A DNA stretch of 64,000 bases from Arenicola marina (taxonomy: Eukaryota; Annelida; Polychaeta; Arenicolidae): assembly GCA_964019135.1 (NCBI GenBank), contig OZ025257.1, forward strand, positions 25,652,352-25,716,351. Direction: 5' to 3'. Position 1 is the stretch's first letter, and every line of letters starts with the position of its first letter. The notes below the pieces were generated by a model. That model worked only from the letters and a program-made list of their open reading frames with translations. It made no database searches and was not told the origin of the DNA. Positions 1 to 12,263 of the stretch are shown here, in pieces. A program made the translations under genes and the position numbers.

Positions 1-3000
1 TGTAGGTAATGATATCGGGTGTAGGTAATGATATCGGGTGTAGGTAATGCTATCGGGTGTAGGTAATGATATCGGGTGTAGGTAATGATATCGGGTGTAG
101 GTAATGAGATCGGGTGTAGGTAATGATATCGGGTGTAGGTAATGAGATCGGGTGTAGGTAATGATATCGTGTTTAGGTAATGATATCGGGTGTAGGTAAT
201 GATATCGGGTGTAGGCAATGATATCGGGTCTAGGTAATGATATCGGGTGTAGGTAATGATATCGGGTGTAGGTAATGATATCGGGTGTAGGTAATGATAT
301 CGGGTGTAGGTAATGATATCAGGTGTAGAGGTAATTATATCGGGTGTAGGTAATGATATCGGGTGTAGGTAATGACATCGGGTGTAGGTAATGATATCGT
401 GTGTAGGTAATGATATCGGGTGTCGGTAATGATATCGGGTGTAGGTAATGATATCAGGTGTAGAGGTAATTATATCGGGTGTAGGTAATGATATCGGGTG
501 TAGGTAATGACATCGGGTGTAGGTAATGATATCGTGTGTAGGTAATGATATCGGGTGTCGGTAATGATATCGGGTGTAGGTAATGATATCGGGTGTAGGT
601 AATGATATCGGGTGTAGGTAATGATATCAGGTGTAGGAAATGATATCGGGTGTAGGTAATGATATCATGTTTAGGTAATGATATCGTGTAGAGGTAATGA
701 TATCGGGTGTAGGTAATGATATCGGGTGTAGGTAATGATATCGGGTTTAGGTAATGATATCGGGTGTAGGTAATGATATCGTGTTTAGGTAATGATATCG
801 TGTTTAGGTAATGATATCGGGTGTAGGTAATGATATCGTGTTTAGGTAATGATATCGGGTGTAGGTAATGATATCGTGTTTAGGTAATGATATCGGGTGT
901 AGGTAATGATATCGGGTGTAGGTAATGATATCGGGTGTAGGTAATGATATCGGGTGTAGGTAATGATATCGGGTGTAGGTAATGATATCGGGTGTAGGTA
1001 ATGATATCGGGTGTAGGTAATGCTATCGGGTGTAGGTAATGATATCGGGTGTAGGTAATGATATCGGGTGTAGGTAATGATATCGGGTGTAGGTAATGAT
1101 ATCGGGTGTAGGTAATGATATCGGGTGTAGGTAATGCTATCGGGTGTAGGTAATGATATCGGGTGTAGGTAATGATATCGGGTGTAGGTAATGATATCGG
1201 GTGTAGGTAATGATATCGGGTGTAGGTAATGATATCGGGTGTAGGTAATGCTATCGGGTGTAGGTAATGATATCGGGTGTAGGTAATGATATCGGGTGTA
1301 GGTAATGATATCGGGTGTAGGTAATGCTATCGGGTGTAGGTAATGATATCGGGTGTAGGTAATGATATCGGGTGTAGGTAATGATATCGGGTGTAGGTAA
1401 TGATATCGGGTGTAGGTAATGATATCGGGTGTAGGTAATGATATCGGGTGTAGGTAATGCTATCGGGTGTAGGTAATGATATCGGGTGTAGGTAATGATA
1501 TCGGGTGTAGGTAATGAGATCGGGTGTAGGTAATGATATCGGGTGTAGGTAATGAGATCGGGTGTAGGTAATGATATCGTGTTTAGGTAATGATATCGGG
1601 TGTAGGTAATGATATCGGGTGTAGGCAATGATATCGGGTCTAGGTAATGATATCGGGTGTAGGTAATGATATCGGGTGTAGGTAATGATATCGGGTGTAG
1701 GTAATGATATCGGGTGTAGGTAATGATATCAGGTGTAGAGGTAATTATATCGGGTGTAGGTAATGATATCGGGTGTAGGTAATGACATCGGGTGTAGGTA
1801 ATGATATCGTGTGTAGGTAATGATATCGGGTGTCGGTAATGATATCGGGTGTAGGTAATGATATCAGGTGTAGAGGTAATTATATCGGGTGTAGGTAATG
1901 ATATCGGGTGTAGGTAATGACATCGGGTGTAGGTAATGATATCGTGTGTAGGTAATGATATCGGGTGTCGGTAATGATATCGGGTGTAGGTAATGATATC
2001 GGGTGTAGGTAATGATATCGGGTGTAGGTAATGATATCAGGTGTAGGAAATGATATCGGGTGTAGGTAATGATATCATGTTTAGGTAATGATATCGTGTA
2101 GAGGTAATGATATCGGGTGTAGGTAATGATATCGGGTGTAGGTAATGATATCGGGTTTAGGTAATGATATCGGGTGTAGGTAATGATATCGTGTTTAGGT
2201 AATGATATCGTGTTTAGGTAATGATATCGGGTGTAGGTAATGATATCGTGTTTAGGTAATGATATCGGGTGTAGGTAATGATATCGTGTTTAGGTAATGA
2301 TATCGGGTGTAGGTAATGATATCGGGTGTAGGTAATGATATCGGGTGTAGGTAATGATATCGGGTGTAGGTAATGATATCGGGTGTAGGTAATGATATCG
2401 GGTGTAGGTAATGCTATCGGGTGTAGGTAATGCTATCGGGTGTAGGTAATGATATCGGGTGTAGGTAATGATATCGGGTGTAGGTAATGATATCGGGTGT
2501 AGGTAATGATATCGGGTGTAGGTAATGATATCGGGTGTAGGTAATGATATCGGGTGTAGGTAATGATATCGGGTGTAGGTAATGATATCGGGTGTAGGTA
2601 ATGATATCGGGTGTAGGTAATGCTATCGGGTGTAGGTAATGATATCGGGTGTAGGTAATGATATCGGGTGTAGGTAATGATATCGGGTGTAGGTAATGAT
2701 ATCGGGTGTAGGTAATGATATCGGGTGTAGGTAATGCTATCGGGTGTAGGTAATGATATCGGGTGTAGGTAATGATATCGGGTGTAGGTAATGATATCGG
2801 GTGTAGGTAATGATATCGGGTGTAGGTAATGATATCGGGTGTAGGTAATGCTATCGGGTGTAGGTAATGATATCGGGTGTAGGTAATGATATCGGGTGTA
2901 GGTAATGATATCGGGTGTAGGTAATGCTATCGGGTGTAGGTAATGATATCGGGTGTAGGTAATGATATCGGGTGTAGGTAATGATATCGGGTGTAGGTAA

Positions 3001-6000
3001 TGATATCGGGTGTAGGTAATGATATCGGGTGTAGGTAATGATATCGGGTGTAGGTAATGCTATCGGGTGTAGGTAATGATATCGGGTGTAGGTAATGATA
3101 TCGGGTGTAGGTAATGAGATCGGGTGTAGGTAATGATATCGGGTGTAGGTAATGAGATCGGGTGTAGGTAATGATATCGTGTTTAGGTAATGATATCGGG
3201 TGTAGGTAATGATATCGGGTGTAGGCAATGATATCGGGTCTAGGTAATGATATCGGGTGTAGGTAATGATATCGGGTGTAGGTAATGATATCGGGTGTAG
3301 GTAATGATATCGGGTGTAGGTAATGATATCAGGTGTAGAGGTAATTATATCGGGTGTAGGTAATGATATCGGGTGTAGGTAATGACATCGGGTGTAGGTA
3401 ATGATATCGTGTGTAGGTAATGATATCGGGTGTCGGTAATGATATCGGGTGTAGGTAATGATATCAGGTGTAGAGGTAATTATATCGGGTGTAGGTAATG
3501 ATATCGGGTGTAGGTAATGACATCGGGTGTAGGTAATGATATCGTGTGTAGGTAATGATATCGGGTGTCGGTAATGATATCGGGTGTAGGTAATGATATC
3601 GGGTGTAGGTAATGATATCGGGTGTAGGTAATGATATCAGGTGTAGGAAATGATATCGGGTGTAGGTAATGATATCATGTTTAGGTAATGATATCGTGTA
3701 GAGGTAATGATATCGGGTGTAGGTAATGATATCGGGTGTAGGTAATGATATCGGGTTTAGGTAATGATATCGGGTGTAGGTAATGATATCGTGTTTAGGT
3801 AATGATATCGTGTTTAGGTAATGATATCGGGTGTAGGTAATGATATCGTGTTTAGGTAATGATATCGGGTGTAGGTAATGATATCGTGTTTAGGTAATGA
3901 TATCGGGTGTAGGTAATGATATCGGGTGTAGGTAATGATATCGGGTGTAGGTAATGATATCGGGTGTAGGTAATGATATCGGGTGTAGGTAATGATATCG
4001 GGTGTAGGTAATGCTATCGGGTGTAGGTAATGCTATCGGGTGTAGGTAATGATATCGGGTGTAGGTAATGATATCGGGTGTAGGTAATGATATCGGGTGT
4101 AGGTAATGATATCGGGTGTAGGTAATGATATCGGGTGTAGGTAATGATATCGGGTGTAGGTAATGCTATCGGGTGTAGGTAATGATATCGGGTGTAGGTA
4201 ATGATATCGGGTGTAGGTAATGATATCGGGTGTAGGTAATGATATCGGGTGTAGGTAATGAGATCGGGTGTAGGTAATGATATCGTGTTTAGGTAATGAT
4301 ATCGGGTGTAGGTAATGATATCGGGTGTAGGCAATGATATCGGGTCTAGGTAATGATATCGGGTGTAGGTAATGATATCGGGTGTAGGTAATGATATCGG
4401 GTGTAGGTAATGATATCGGGTGTAGGTAATGATATCAGGTGTAGAGGTAATTATATCGGGTGTAGGTAATGATATCGGGTGTAGGTAATGACATCGGGTG
4501 TAGGTAATGATATCGTGTGTAGGTAATGATATCGGGTGTCGGTAATGATATCGGGTGTAGGTAATGATATCAGGTGTAGAGGTAATTATATCGGGTGTAG
4601 GTAATGATATCGGGTGTAGGTAATGACATCGGGTGTAGGTAATGATATCGTGTGTAGGTAATGATATCGGGTGTCGGTAATGATATCGGGTGTAGGTAAT
4701 GATATCGGGTGTAGGTAATGATATCGGGTGTAGGTAATGATATCAGGTGTAGGAAATGATATCGGGTGTAGGTAATGATATCATGTTTAGGTAATGATAT
4801 CGTGTAGAGGTAATGATATCGGGTGTAGGTAATGATATCGGGTGTAGGTAATGATATCGGGTTTAGGTAATGATATCGGGTGTAGGTAATGATATCGTGT
4901 TTAGGTAATGATATCGTGTTTAGGTAATGATATCGGGTGTAGGTAATGATATCGTGTTTAGGTAATGATATCGGGTGTAGGTAATGATATCGTGTTTAGG
5001 TAATGATATCGGGTGTAGGTAATGATATCGGGTGTAGGTAATGATATCGGGTGTAGGTAATGATATCGGGTGTAGGTAATGATATCGGGTGTAGGTAATG
5101 ATATCGGGTGTAGGTAATGCTATCGGGTGTAGGTAATGATATCGGGTGTAGGTAATGATATCGGGTGTAGGTAATGATATCGGGTGTAGGTAATGATATC
5201 GGGTGTAGGTAATGATATCGGGTGTAGGTAATGCTATCGGGTGTAGGTAATGATATCGGGTGTAGGTAATGATATCGGGTGTAGGTAATGATATCGGGTG
5301 TAGGTAATGATATCGGGTGTAGGTAATGATATCGGGTGTAGGTAATGCTATCGGGTGTAGGTAATGATATCGGGTGTAGGTAATGATATCGGGTGTAGGT
5401 AATGATATCGGGTGTAGGTAATGCTATCGGGTGTAGGTAATGATATCGGGTGTAGGTAATGATATCGGGTGTAGGTAATGATATCGGGTGTAGGTAATGA
5501 TATCGGGTGTAGGTAATGATATCGGGTGTAGGTAATGATATCGGGTGTAGGTAATGCTATCGGGTGTAGGTAATGATATCGGGTGTAGGTAATGATATCG
5601 GGTGTAGGTAATGAGATCGGGTGTAGGTAATGATATCGGGTGTAGGTAATGAGATCGGGTGTAGGTAATGATATCGTGTTTAGGTAATGATATCGGGTGT
5701 AGGTAATGATATCGGGTGTAGGCAATGATATCGGGTCTAGGTAATGATATCGGGTGTAGGTAATGATATCGGGTGTAGGTAATGATATCGGGTGTAGGTA
5801 ATGATATCGGGTGTAGGTAATGATATCAGGTGTAGAGGTAATTATATCGGGTGTAGGTAATGATATCGGGTGTAGGTAATGACATCGGGTGTAGGTAATG
5901 ATATCGTGTGTAGGTAATGATATCGGGTGTCGGTAATGATATCGGGTGTAGGTAATGATATCAGGTGTAGAGGTAATTATATCGGGTGTAGGTAATGATA

Positions 6001-9000
6001 TCGGGTGTAGGTAATGACATCGGGTGTAGGTAATGATATCGTGTGTAGGTAATGATATCGGGTGTCGGTAATGATATCGGGTGTAGGTAATGATATCGGG
6101 TGTAGGTAATGATATCGGGTGTAGGTAATGATATCAGGTGTAGGAAATGATATCGGGTGTAGGTAATGATATCATGTTTAGGTAATGATATCGTGTAGAG
6201 GTAATGATATCGGGTGTAGGTAATGATATCGGGTGTAGGTAATGATATCGGGTTTAGGTAATGATATCGGGTGTAGGTAATGATATCGTGTTTAGGTAAT
6301 GATATCGTGTTTAGGTAATGATATCGGGTGTAGGTAATGATATCGTGTTTAGGTAATGATATCGGGTGTAGGTAATGATATCGTGTTTAGGTAATGATAT
6401 CGGGTGTAGGTAATGATATCGGGTGTAGGTAATGATATCGGGTGTAGGTAATGATATCGGGTGTAGGTAATGATATCGGGTGTAGGTAATGATATCGGGT
6501 GTAGGTAATGATATCGGGTGTAGGTAATGCTATCGGGTGTAGGTAATGATATCGGGTGTAGGTAATGATATCGGGTGTAGGTAATGATATCGGGTGTAGG
6601 TAATGATATCGGGTGTAGGTAATGATATCGGGTGTAGGTAATGATATCGGGTGTAGGTAATGCTATCGGGTGTAGGTAATGATATCGGGTGTAGGTAATG
6701 ATATCGGGTGTAGGTAATGATATCGGGTGTAGGTAATGATATCGGGTGTAGGTAATGAGATCGGGTGTAGGTAATGATATCGTGTTTAGGTAATGATATC
6801 GGGTGTAGGTAATGATATCGGGTGTAGGCAATGATATCGGGTTTGGTAATGATATCGGGTGTAGGTAATGATATCGGGTGTAGGTAATGATATCGGGTGT
6901 AGGTAATGATATCGGGTGTAGGTAATGATATCAGGTGTAGAGGTAATTATATCGGGTGTAGGTAATGATATCGGGTGTAGGTAATGACATCGGGTGTAGG
7001 TAATGATATCGTGTGTAGGTAATGATATCGGGTGTCGGTAATGATATCGGGTGTAGGTAATGATATCGGGTGTAGGTAATGATATCGGGTGTAGGTAATG
7101 ATATCAGGTGTAGGTAATGATATCGGGTGTAGGTAATGATATCATGTTTAGGTAATGATATCGTGTAGAGGTAATGATATCGGGTGTAGGTAATGATATC
7201 GGGTGTAGGTAATGATATCGGGTTTAGGTAATGATATCGGGTGTAGGTAATGATATCGTGTTTAGGTAATGATATCGTGTTTAGGTAATGATATCGGGTG
7301 TAGGTAATGATATCGTGTTTAGGTAATGATATCGGGTGTAGGTAATGATATCGTGTTTAGGTAATGATATCGGGTGTAGGTAATGATATCGGGTGTAGGT
7401 AATGATATCGGGTATAGGTAATGATATCGTGTTTAGGTAATGATATCGGGTGTAGGTAATGATATCGGGTGTAGGTAATGATATCGGGTGTAGGTAATGA
7501 TATCGGGTGTAGGTAATGATATCGGGTGTAGGTAAAGATATCATGTGTAGGTAATGATATCGTGTTTAGGTAATGATATCGGGTGTAGGTAATGATATCG
7601 GGTGTAGGTAATGATATCGGGTGTATGTAATGAGATCGGGTGTAGGTAATGATATCGTGTTTAGGTAATGATATCGGGTGTAGGTAATGATATCGTGTTT
7701 AGGTAATGATATCGGGTGTAGGTAATGATATCGGGTGTAGGTAATGAGATCGGGTGTAGGTAATGATATCGGGTGTAGGTAATGAGATCGGGTGTAGGTA
7801 ATGATATCGTGTTTAGGTAATGATATCGGGTGTAGGTAATGATATCGGGTGTAGGTAATGATATCGGGTGTAGGTAATGATATCGGGTGTAGGTAATGAT
7901 ATCGGGTGTAGGTAATGATATCATGTTTAGGTAATGATATCGTGTAGAGGTAATGATATCGGGTGTAGGTAATGATATCGGGTGTAGGTAATGATATCGG
8001 GTTTAGGTAATGATATCGGGTGTAGGTAATGATATCGTGTTTAGGTAATGATATCGTGTTTAGGTAATGATATCGGGTGTAGGTAATGATATCGTGTTTA
8101 GGTAATGATATCGGGTGTAGGTAATGATATCGTGTTTAGGTAATGATATCGGGTGTAGGTAATGATATCGGGTGTAGGTAATGATATCGGGTATAGGTAA
8201 TGATATCGTGTTTAGGTAATGATATCGGGTGTAGGTAATGATATCGGGTGTAGGTAATGATATCGGGTGTAGGTAATGATATCGGGTGTAGGTAATGATA
8301 TCGGGTATAGGTAATGATATCGTGTTTAGGTAATGATATCGGGTGTAGGTAATGATATCGGGTGTAGGTAATGATATCGTGTTTAGGTAATGATATCGGG
8401 TGTAGGTAATTATATCGGGTGTAGGTAATGATATCGGGTGTAGGTAATGATATCGTGTTTAGGTAATGATATCGGGTGTAGGTAATGATATCGGGTGTAG
8501 GTAATGATATCGGGTGTAGGTAATGATATCGGGTGTAGGTAATGATATCGTGTTTAGGTAATGTCATCGGGTGTAGGTAATGATATCGGATGTAGGTAAT
8601 GATATCGGGTGTAGGTAATGATATCGGGTGTAGGTAATGATATCGGGTGTAGGTAATGATATCGTGTTTAGGTAATGATATCGGGTGTAGGTAATGATAT
8701 CGGGTGTAGGTAATGATATCGGGTGTAGGTAATGATATCGGGTGTAGGTAATGATATCGTGTTTAGGTAATGATATCGGGTGTAGGTAATGATATCGGGT
8801 GTAGGTAATGATATCGGGTGTAGGTAATGATATCGGGTGTCGGTAATGATATCGTGTTTAGGTAATGATATCGGGTGTAGGTAATGATATCGGGTGTAGG
8901 TAATGATATCGGGTGTAGGTAATGATATCGGGTGTAGGTAATGATATCGGGTGTAGGTAATGATATCGTGTTTAAGTAATCATATCGTGTTTAGGTAATG

Positions 9001-10196
9001 ATATCGGGTGTAGGTAATGATATCGGGTGTAGGTAATGATATCGGGTGTAGGTAATGATAACGGGTGTAGGTAATGATATCGGGTAGAGGTAATGATATC
9101 GGGTGTAGGTAATGATATCGGGTGTAGGTAATGATATCGTGTTTAGGTAATGATATCGGGTGTAGGTAATGATATCGTGTTTAGGTAATGATATCGGGTG
9201 TAGGTAATGATATCGGGTGTAGGTAATGATATCGGGTGTAGGTAATGATATCGGGTGTAGGTAATGATATCGTGTTTAGGTAATGATATCGGGTGTAGGT
9301 AATGATATCGGGTGTAGGTAATGATATCGGGTGTAGGTAATGATATCGGGTGTAGGTAATGATATCGGGTGTAGGTAATGATATCGTGTTTAGGTAATGA
9401 TATCGTGTTTAGGTAATGATATCGGGTGTAGGTAATGATATCGGGTGTAGGTAATGATATCGGGTGTAGGTAATGATATCGGGTGTAGGTAATGATATCG
9501 GGTGTAGGTAATGATATCGTGTTTAGGTAATGATATCGCGTTTAATTAATGATATCGGGTGTAGGTAATGATATCGGGTGTAGGTAATGATATCGTGCTT
9601 AGGTAATGATATCGGGTGTAGGTAATGATATCGGGTAGAGGTAATGATATCGGGTGTAGGTAATGATATCGGGTGTAGGTAATGATATCGTGTGTAGGTA
9701 ATGATATCGTGTTTAGGTAATGATATCGGGTGTAGGTAAGGATATCGGGTGTAGGTAATGATATCGTGTTTAGGTAATGATATCGGGTGTAGGTAATGAT
9801 ATCGGGTGTAGATAATGATATCGGGTGTAGGTAATGATATCGGGTCTAGGTAATGATATCGGGTGTAGGTAATGATTTCAGGTGCAGGTAATGATATCGT
9901 GTTTAGGTAATGATATCGGGTGTAGGTAATGATATCGGGTGTAGGTAATGATATCGGGTGTAGGTAATGATATCGGGTGTAGGTAATGCTATCGGGTGTA
10001 GGTAATGATATCGTGTGTAGGTAATGATATCGGGTGTAGGTAATGATATCGTGTTTAGGTAATGATATCGGGTGTAGGTAATGATATCGGGTGTAGGTAA
10101 TGATATCGGGTGTAGGCAATGATATCGGGTGTAGGCAATGATATCGTGTTTAGGCAATGATATCGGGTGTAGGTAATGATATCGGGTGTAGGTAAT
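1..10196. repeat. 19-bp satellite array A1 (EcoRV-site satellite)
   Basis: The array is a near-perfect tandem repeat of the monomer GTAATGATATCGGGTGTAG, roughly 535 copies, and runs off the left edge of the window. Almost every monomer carries GATATC. Common variants are GTGTTTAG for GGTGTAG, GCTATC or GAGATC for GATATC, and a 21-bp form with an extra AG (GTGTAGAG followed by GTAATTATATC). The G-rich strand is the + strand. The minus strand has no stop codon in any frame, so long repeated frames exist there, but the 19-bp period rotates through all three frames and there is no sign of protein selection. I see no gene in it. Confidence 0.97.
664..7920. repeat. Higher-order repeat organisation inside array A1
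   Basis: The marker ATCATGTTTAGGTAATG followed by TATCGTGTAGAGG recurs at 664, 2074, 3674, 4780, 6171, 7141 and 7920. Spacings are 1410, 1600, 1106, 1391, 970 and 779 bp. A second marker (GTAGGCAATG) recurs at 211, 1621, 3221, 4327, 5718 and 6824 and gives the same first four spacings. The 1106-bp unit equals 56 monomers of 19 bp plus two of 21 bp. The 1391, 1410 and 1600 bp units exceed it by exactly 15, 16 and 26 monomers. So a fixed ordered core is combined with a variable run of near-consensus monomers. Confidence 0.9.
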
Positions 10197-12263
10197 CAGG
10201 TACTGAGGTAGTGTGATGGTAATGATACCGTATGTAGGTAATCAGGTAATGATGGAGTGTGATGGTAATGATATCGTATGTAGGTAATCAGGTAATGAGG
10301 TAGTGTGATGGTAATGATACCGTATGTAGGTAATTAGGTACTGAGGTAGTGTGATGGTAATGATACCGTATGTAGGTAATCAGGTAATGAGGTAGTGTGA
10401 TGCTAATGATACCGTATATAGGGAATCAGGTAATGAGGTAGTGTGATGGTAATGATACCGTATGTAGGTACTCAGGTAATGATGTAGTGTGATGGTAATG
10501 ATGTAGTGTGATGGTAATGATACCGTATGTAGGTAATCGGGTAATGAGGTAGTGTGATGGTAATGATATCGTATGTAGGTAATCAGGTAATGAGGTAGTG
10601 TGATGGTAATGATACCGTATGTAGGTAATTAGGTACTGAGGTAGTGTGATGGTAATGATACCGTATGTAGGTAATCAGGTAATGAGGTAGTGTGATGCTA
10701 ATGATACCGTATATAGGGAATCAGGTAATGAGGTAGTGTGATGGTAATGATACCGTATGTAGGTACTCAGGTAATGATGTAGTGTGATGGTAATGATGTA
10801 GTGTGATGGTAATGATACCGTATGTAGGTAATCAGGTAATGATGTAGTGTGATGATGATGATATCGTATGTAGGTAATCAGGTAATGATGTAGTGTGATG
10901 GTAATGATACCGTATGTGGGTGATCAGGTAATGATGTAGTGTGATGGTAATTATACCGTATGTGGGTAATCAGGTAATGATGTAGTGTGATGGTAATTAT
11001 ACCGTATGTAGGTAATCAGGTAATGAGGTAGTGTGATGGTAATTATACCGTATGTAGGTAATCAGGTAATGAGGTAGTGTGATGGTAATGATACCGTATG
11101 TAGGTAATCAGGTAATGATGTAGTGTGATGGTAATGATACCGTATGTAGGGAATCAGGTAATGATGTAGTGTGATGGTAATTATACCGTATGTAGGTAAT
11201 CAGGTAATGATGTAGTGTAATGGTAATGATACCGTATGTAGGTAATTAGGTAATGAGGTAGTGTGATGGTAATTATACCGTATGTAGGTAATCAGGTACT
11301 GAGGTGGTGTAATGGTAATGATACCGTATGTAGGTAATCATGTAATGAGGTAGTGTGATGGTAATGATACCGTATGTAGGTAATAAGGTAATGAGGTGGA
11401 GTAATGGTAATGATACCGTATGTAGGTAATCAGGTAATGAAGTAGTGTGATGGTAATGATACCGTATGTAGGTAATCAGGTAATGATGTAGTGTGTTGGT
11501 AATGATACCGTATGTAGGTAATCAGGTAATGATGTAGTGTGATGGTAATGATACCGTATGTAGGTAATCAGGTAATGATACCGTATGTAGGAAATCAGGT
11601 AATGATGTAGTGTGATGGTAATGATACCGTATGTAGGTAATCAGGTAATGAAGTAGTGTGATGGTAATGATACCGTATGTAGGTAATCAGGTAATGATGC
11701 AGTGTGATGGTAATGATATCGTATGTAGGTAATCAGGTAATGAGGTAGAGTGATGGTAATGATACCGTATGTAGGTAATCAGGTAATGATGTGGTGTGAT
11801 GGTAATGATACCGCATGTAGGTAATCAGGTAATGATGTAGTGTGATGATAATGATACCGTATGTAGGTAATCAGGTAATGATGTAGTGTGATGGTAATGA
11901 TACCGTATGTAGGTAATCAGGTAATGATGTAGTGTGATGGTAATGATACCGTATGTAGGTACTCAGGTAATGAGGTAGTGTGATGGTAATGATACCGTAT
12001 GTAGGTAATCAGGTAATGATGTAGTGTGATGGTAATGATACCGTATGTAGGTAATCAGGTAATGATGTAGTGTGATGGTAATGATACCGTATGTAGGTAA
12101 TTAGGTAATGATGTAGTGTGATGGTAATTATACCGTATATAGGTAATCAGGAAATGAGGTAGTGTGATGGTAATGATATCATATGTAGGTAATCAGGTAA
12201 TGATGTAGTGTGATGGTAATGATACCGTATGTAGGTAATCAGGTAATGATGTAGTGTGATGAT
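10197..12263. repeat. 46-bp satellite array B1
   Basis: About 45 copies of a 46-bp unit. The unit reads as three blocks: GTAATGATACCGTATGTAG (19), GTAATCAG (8) and GTAATGAGGTAGTGTGATG (19, often GATG for GAGG). It abuts the 19-bp array on both sides with no unique sequence between. Occasional units are missing the final block or carry an extra copy of it (for example near 10476-10510). No coding potential is apparent. Confidence 0.95.
10271..10860. repeat. 295-bp tandem duplication inside array B1
   Basis: Two adjacent 295-bp blocks (10271-10565 and 10566-10860) share the same ordered set of rare variants, including TGCTAATG with GTATATAGGG at about 10401 and 10696, and a TACTCAGG unit. 295 bp equals six 46-bp units plus one extra 19-bp block. 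Array B2, which is otherwise homologous at its left end, has this block only once, so the duplication looks younger than the A1B1/A2B2 duplication. Confidence 0.85.

Noticed and set aside
1251..1628. Minus-strand frames encoding MPTPDIITYTRYHYL-type proteins, recurring throughout the 19-bp arrays
   Set aside because: They are generated by a stop-free 19-bp repeat and merely begin at a GCTATC variant that creates an ATG. They have no start context, no codon constraint and open frames in all phases.
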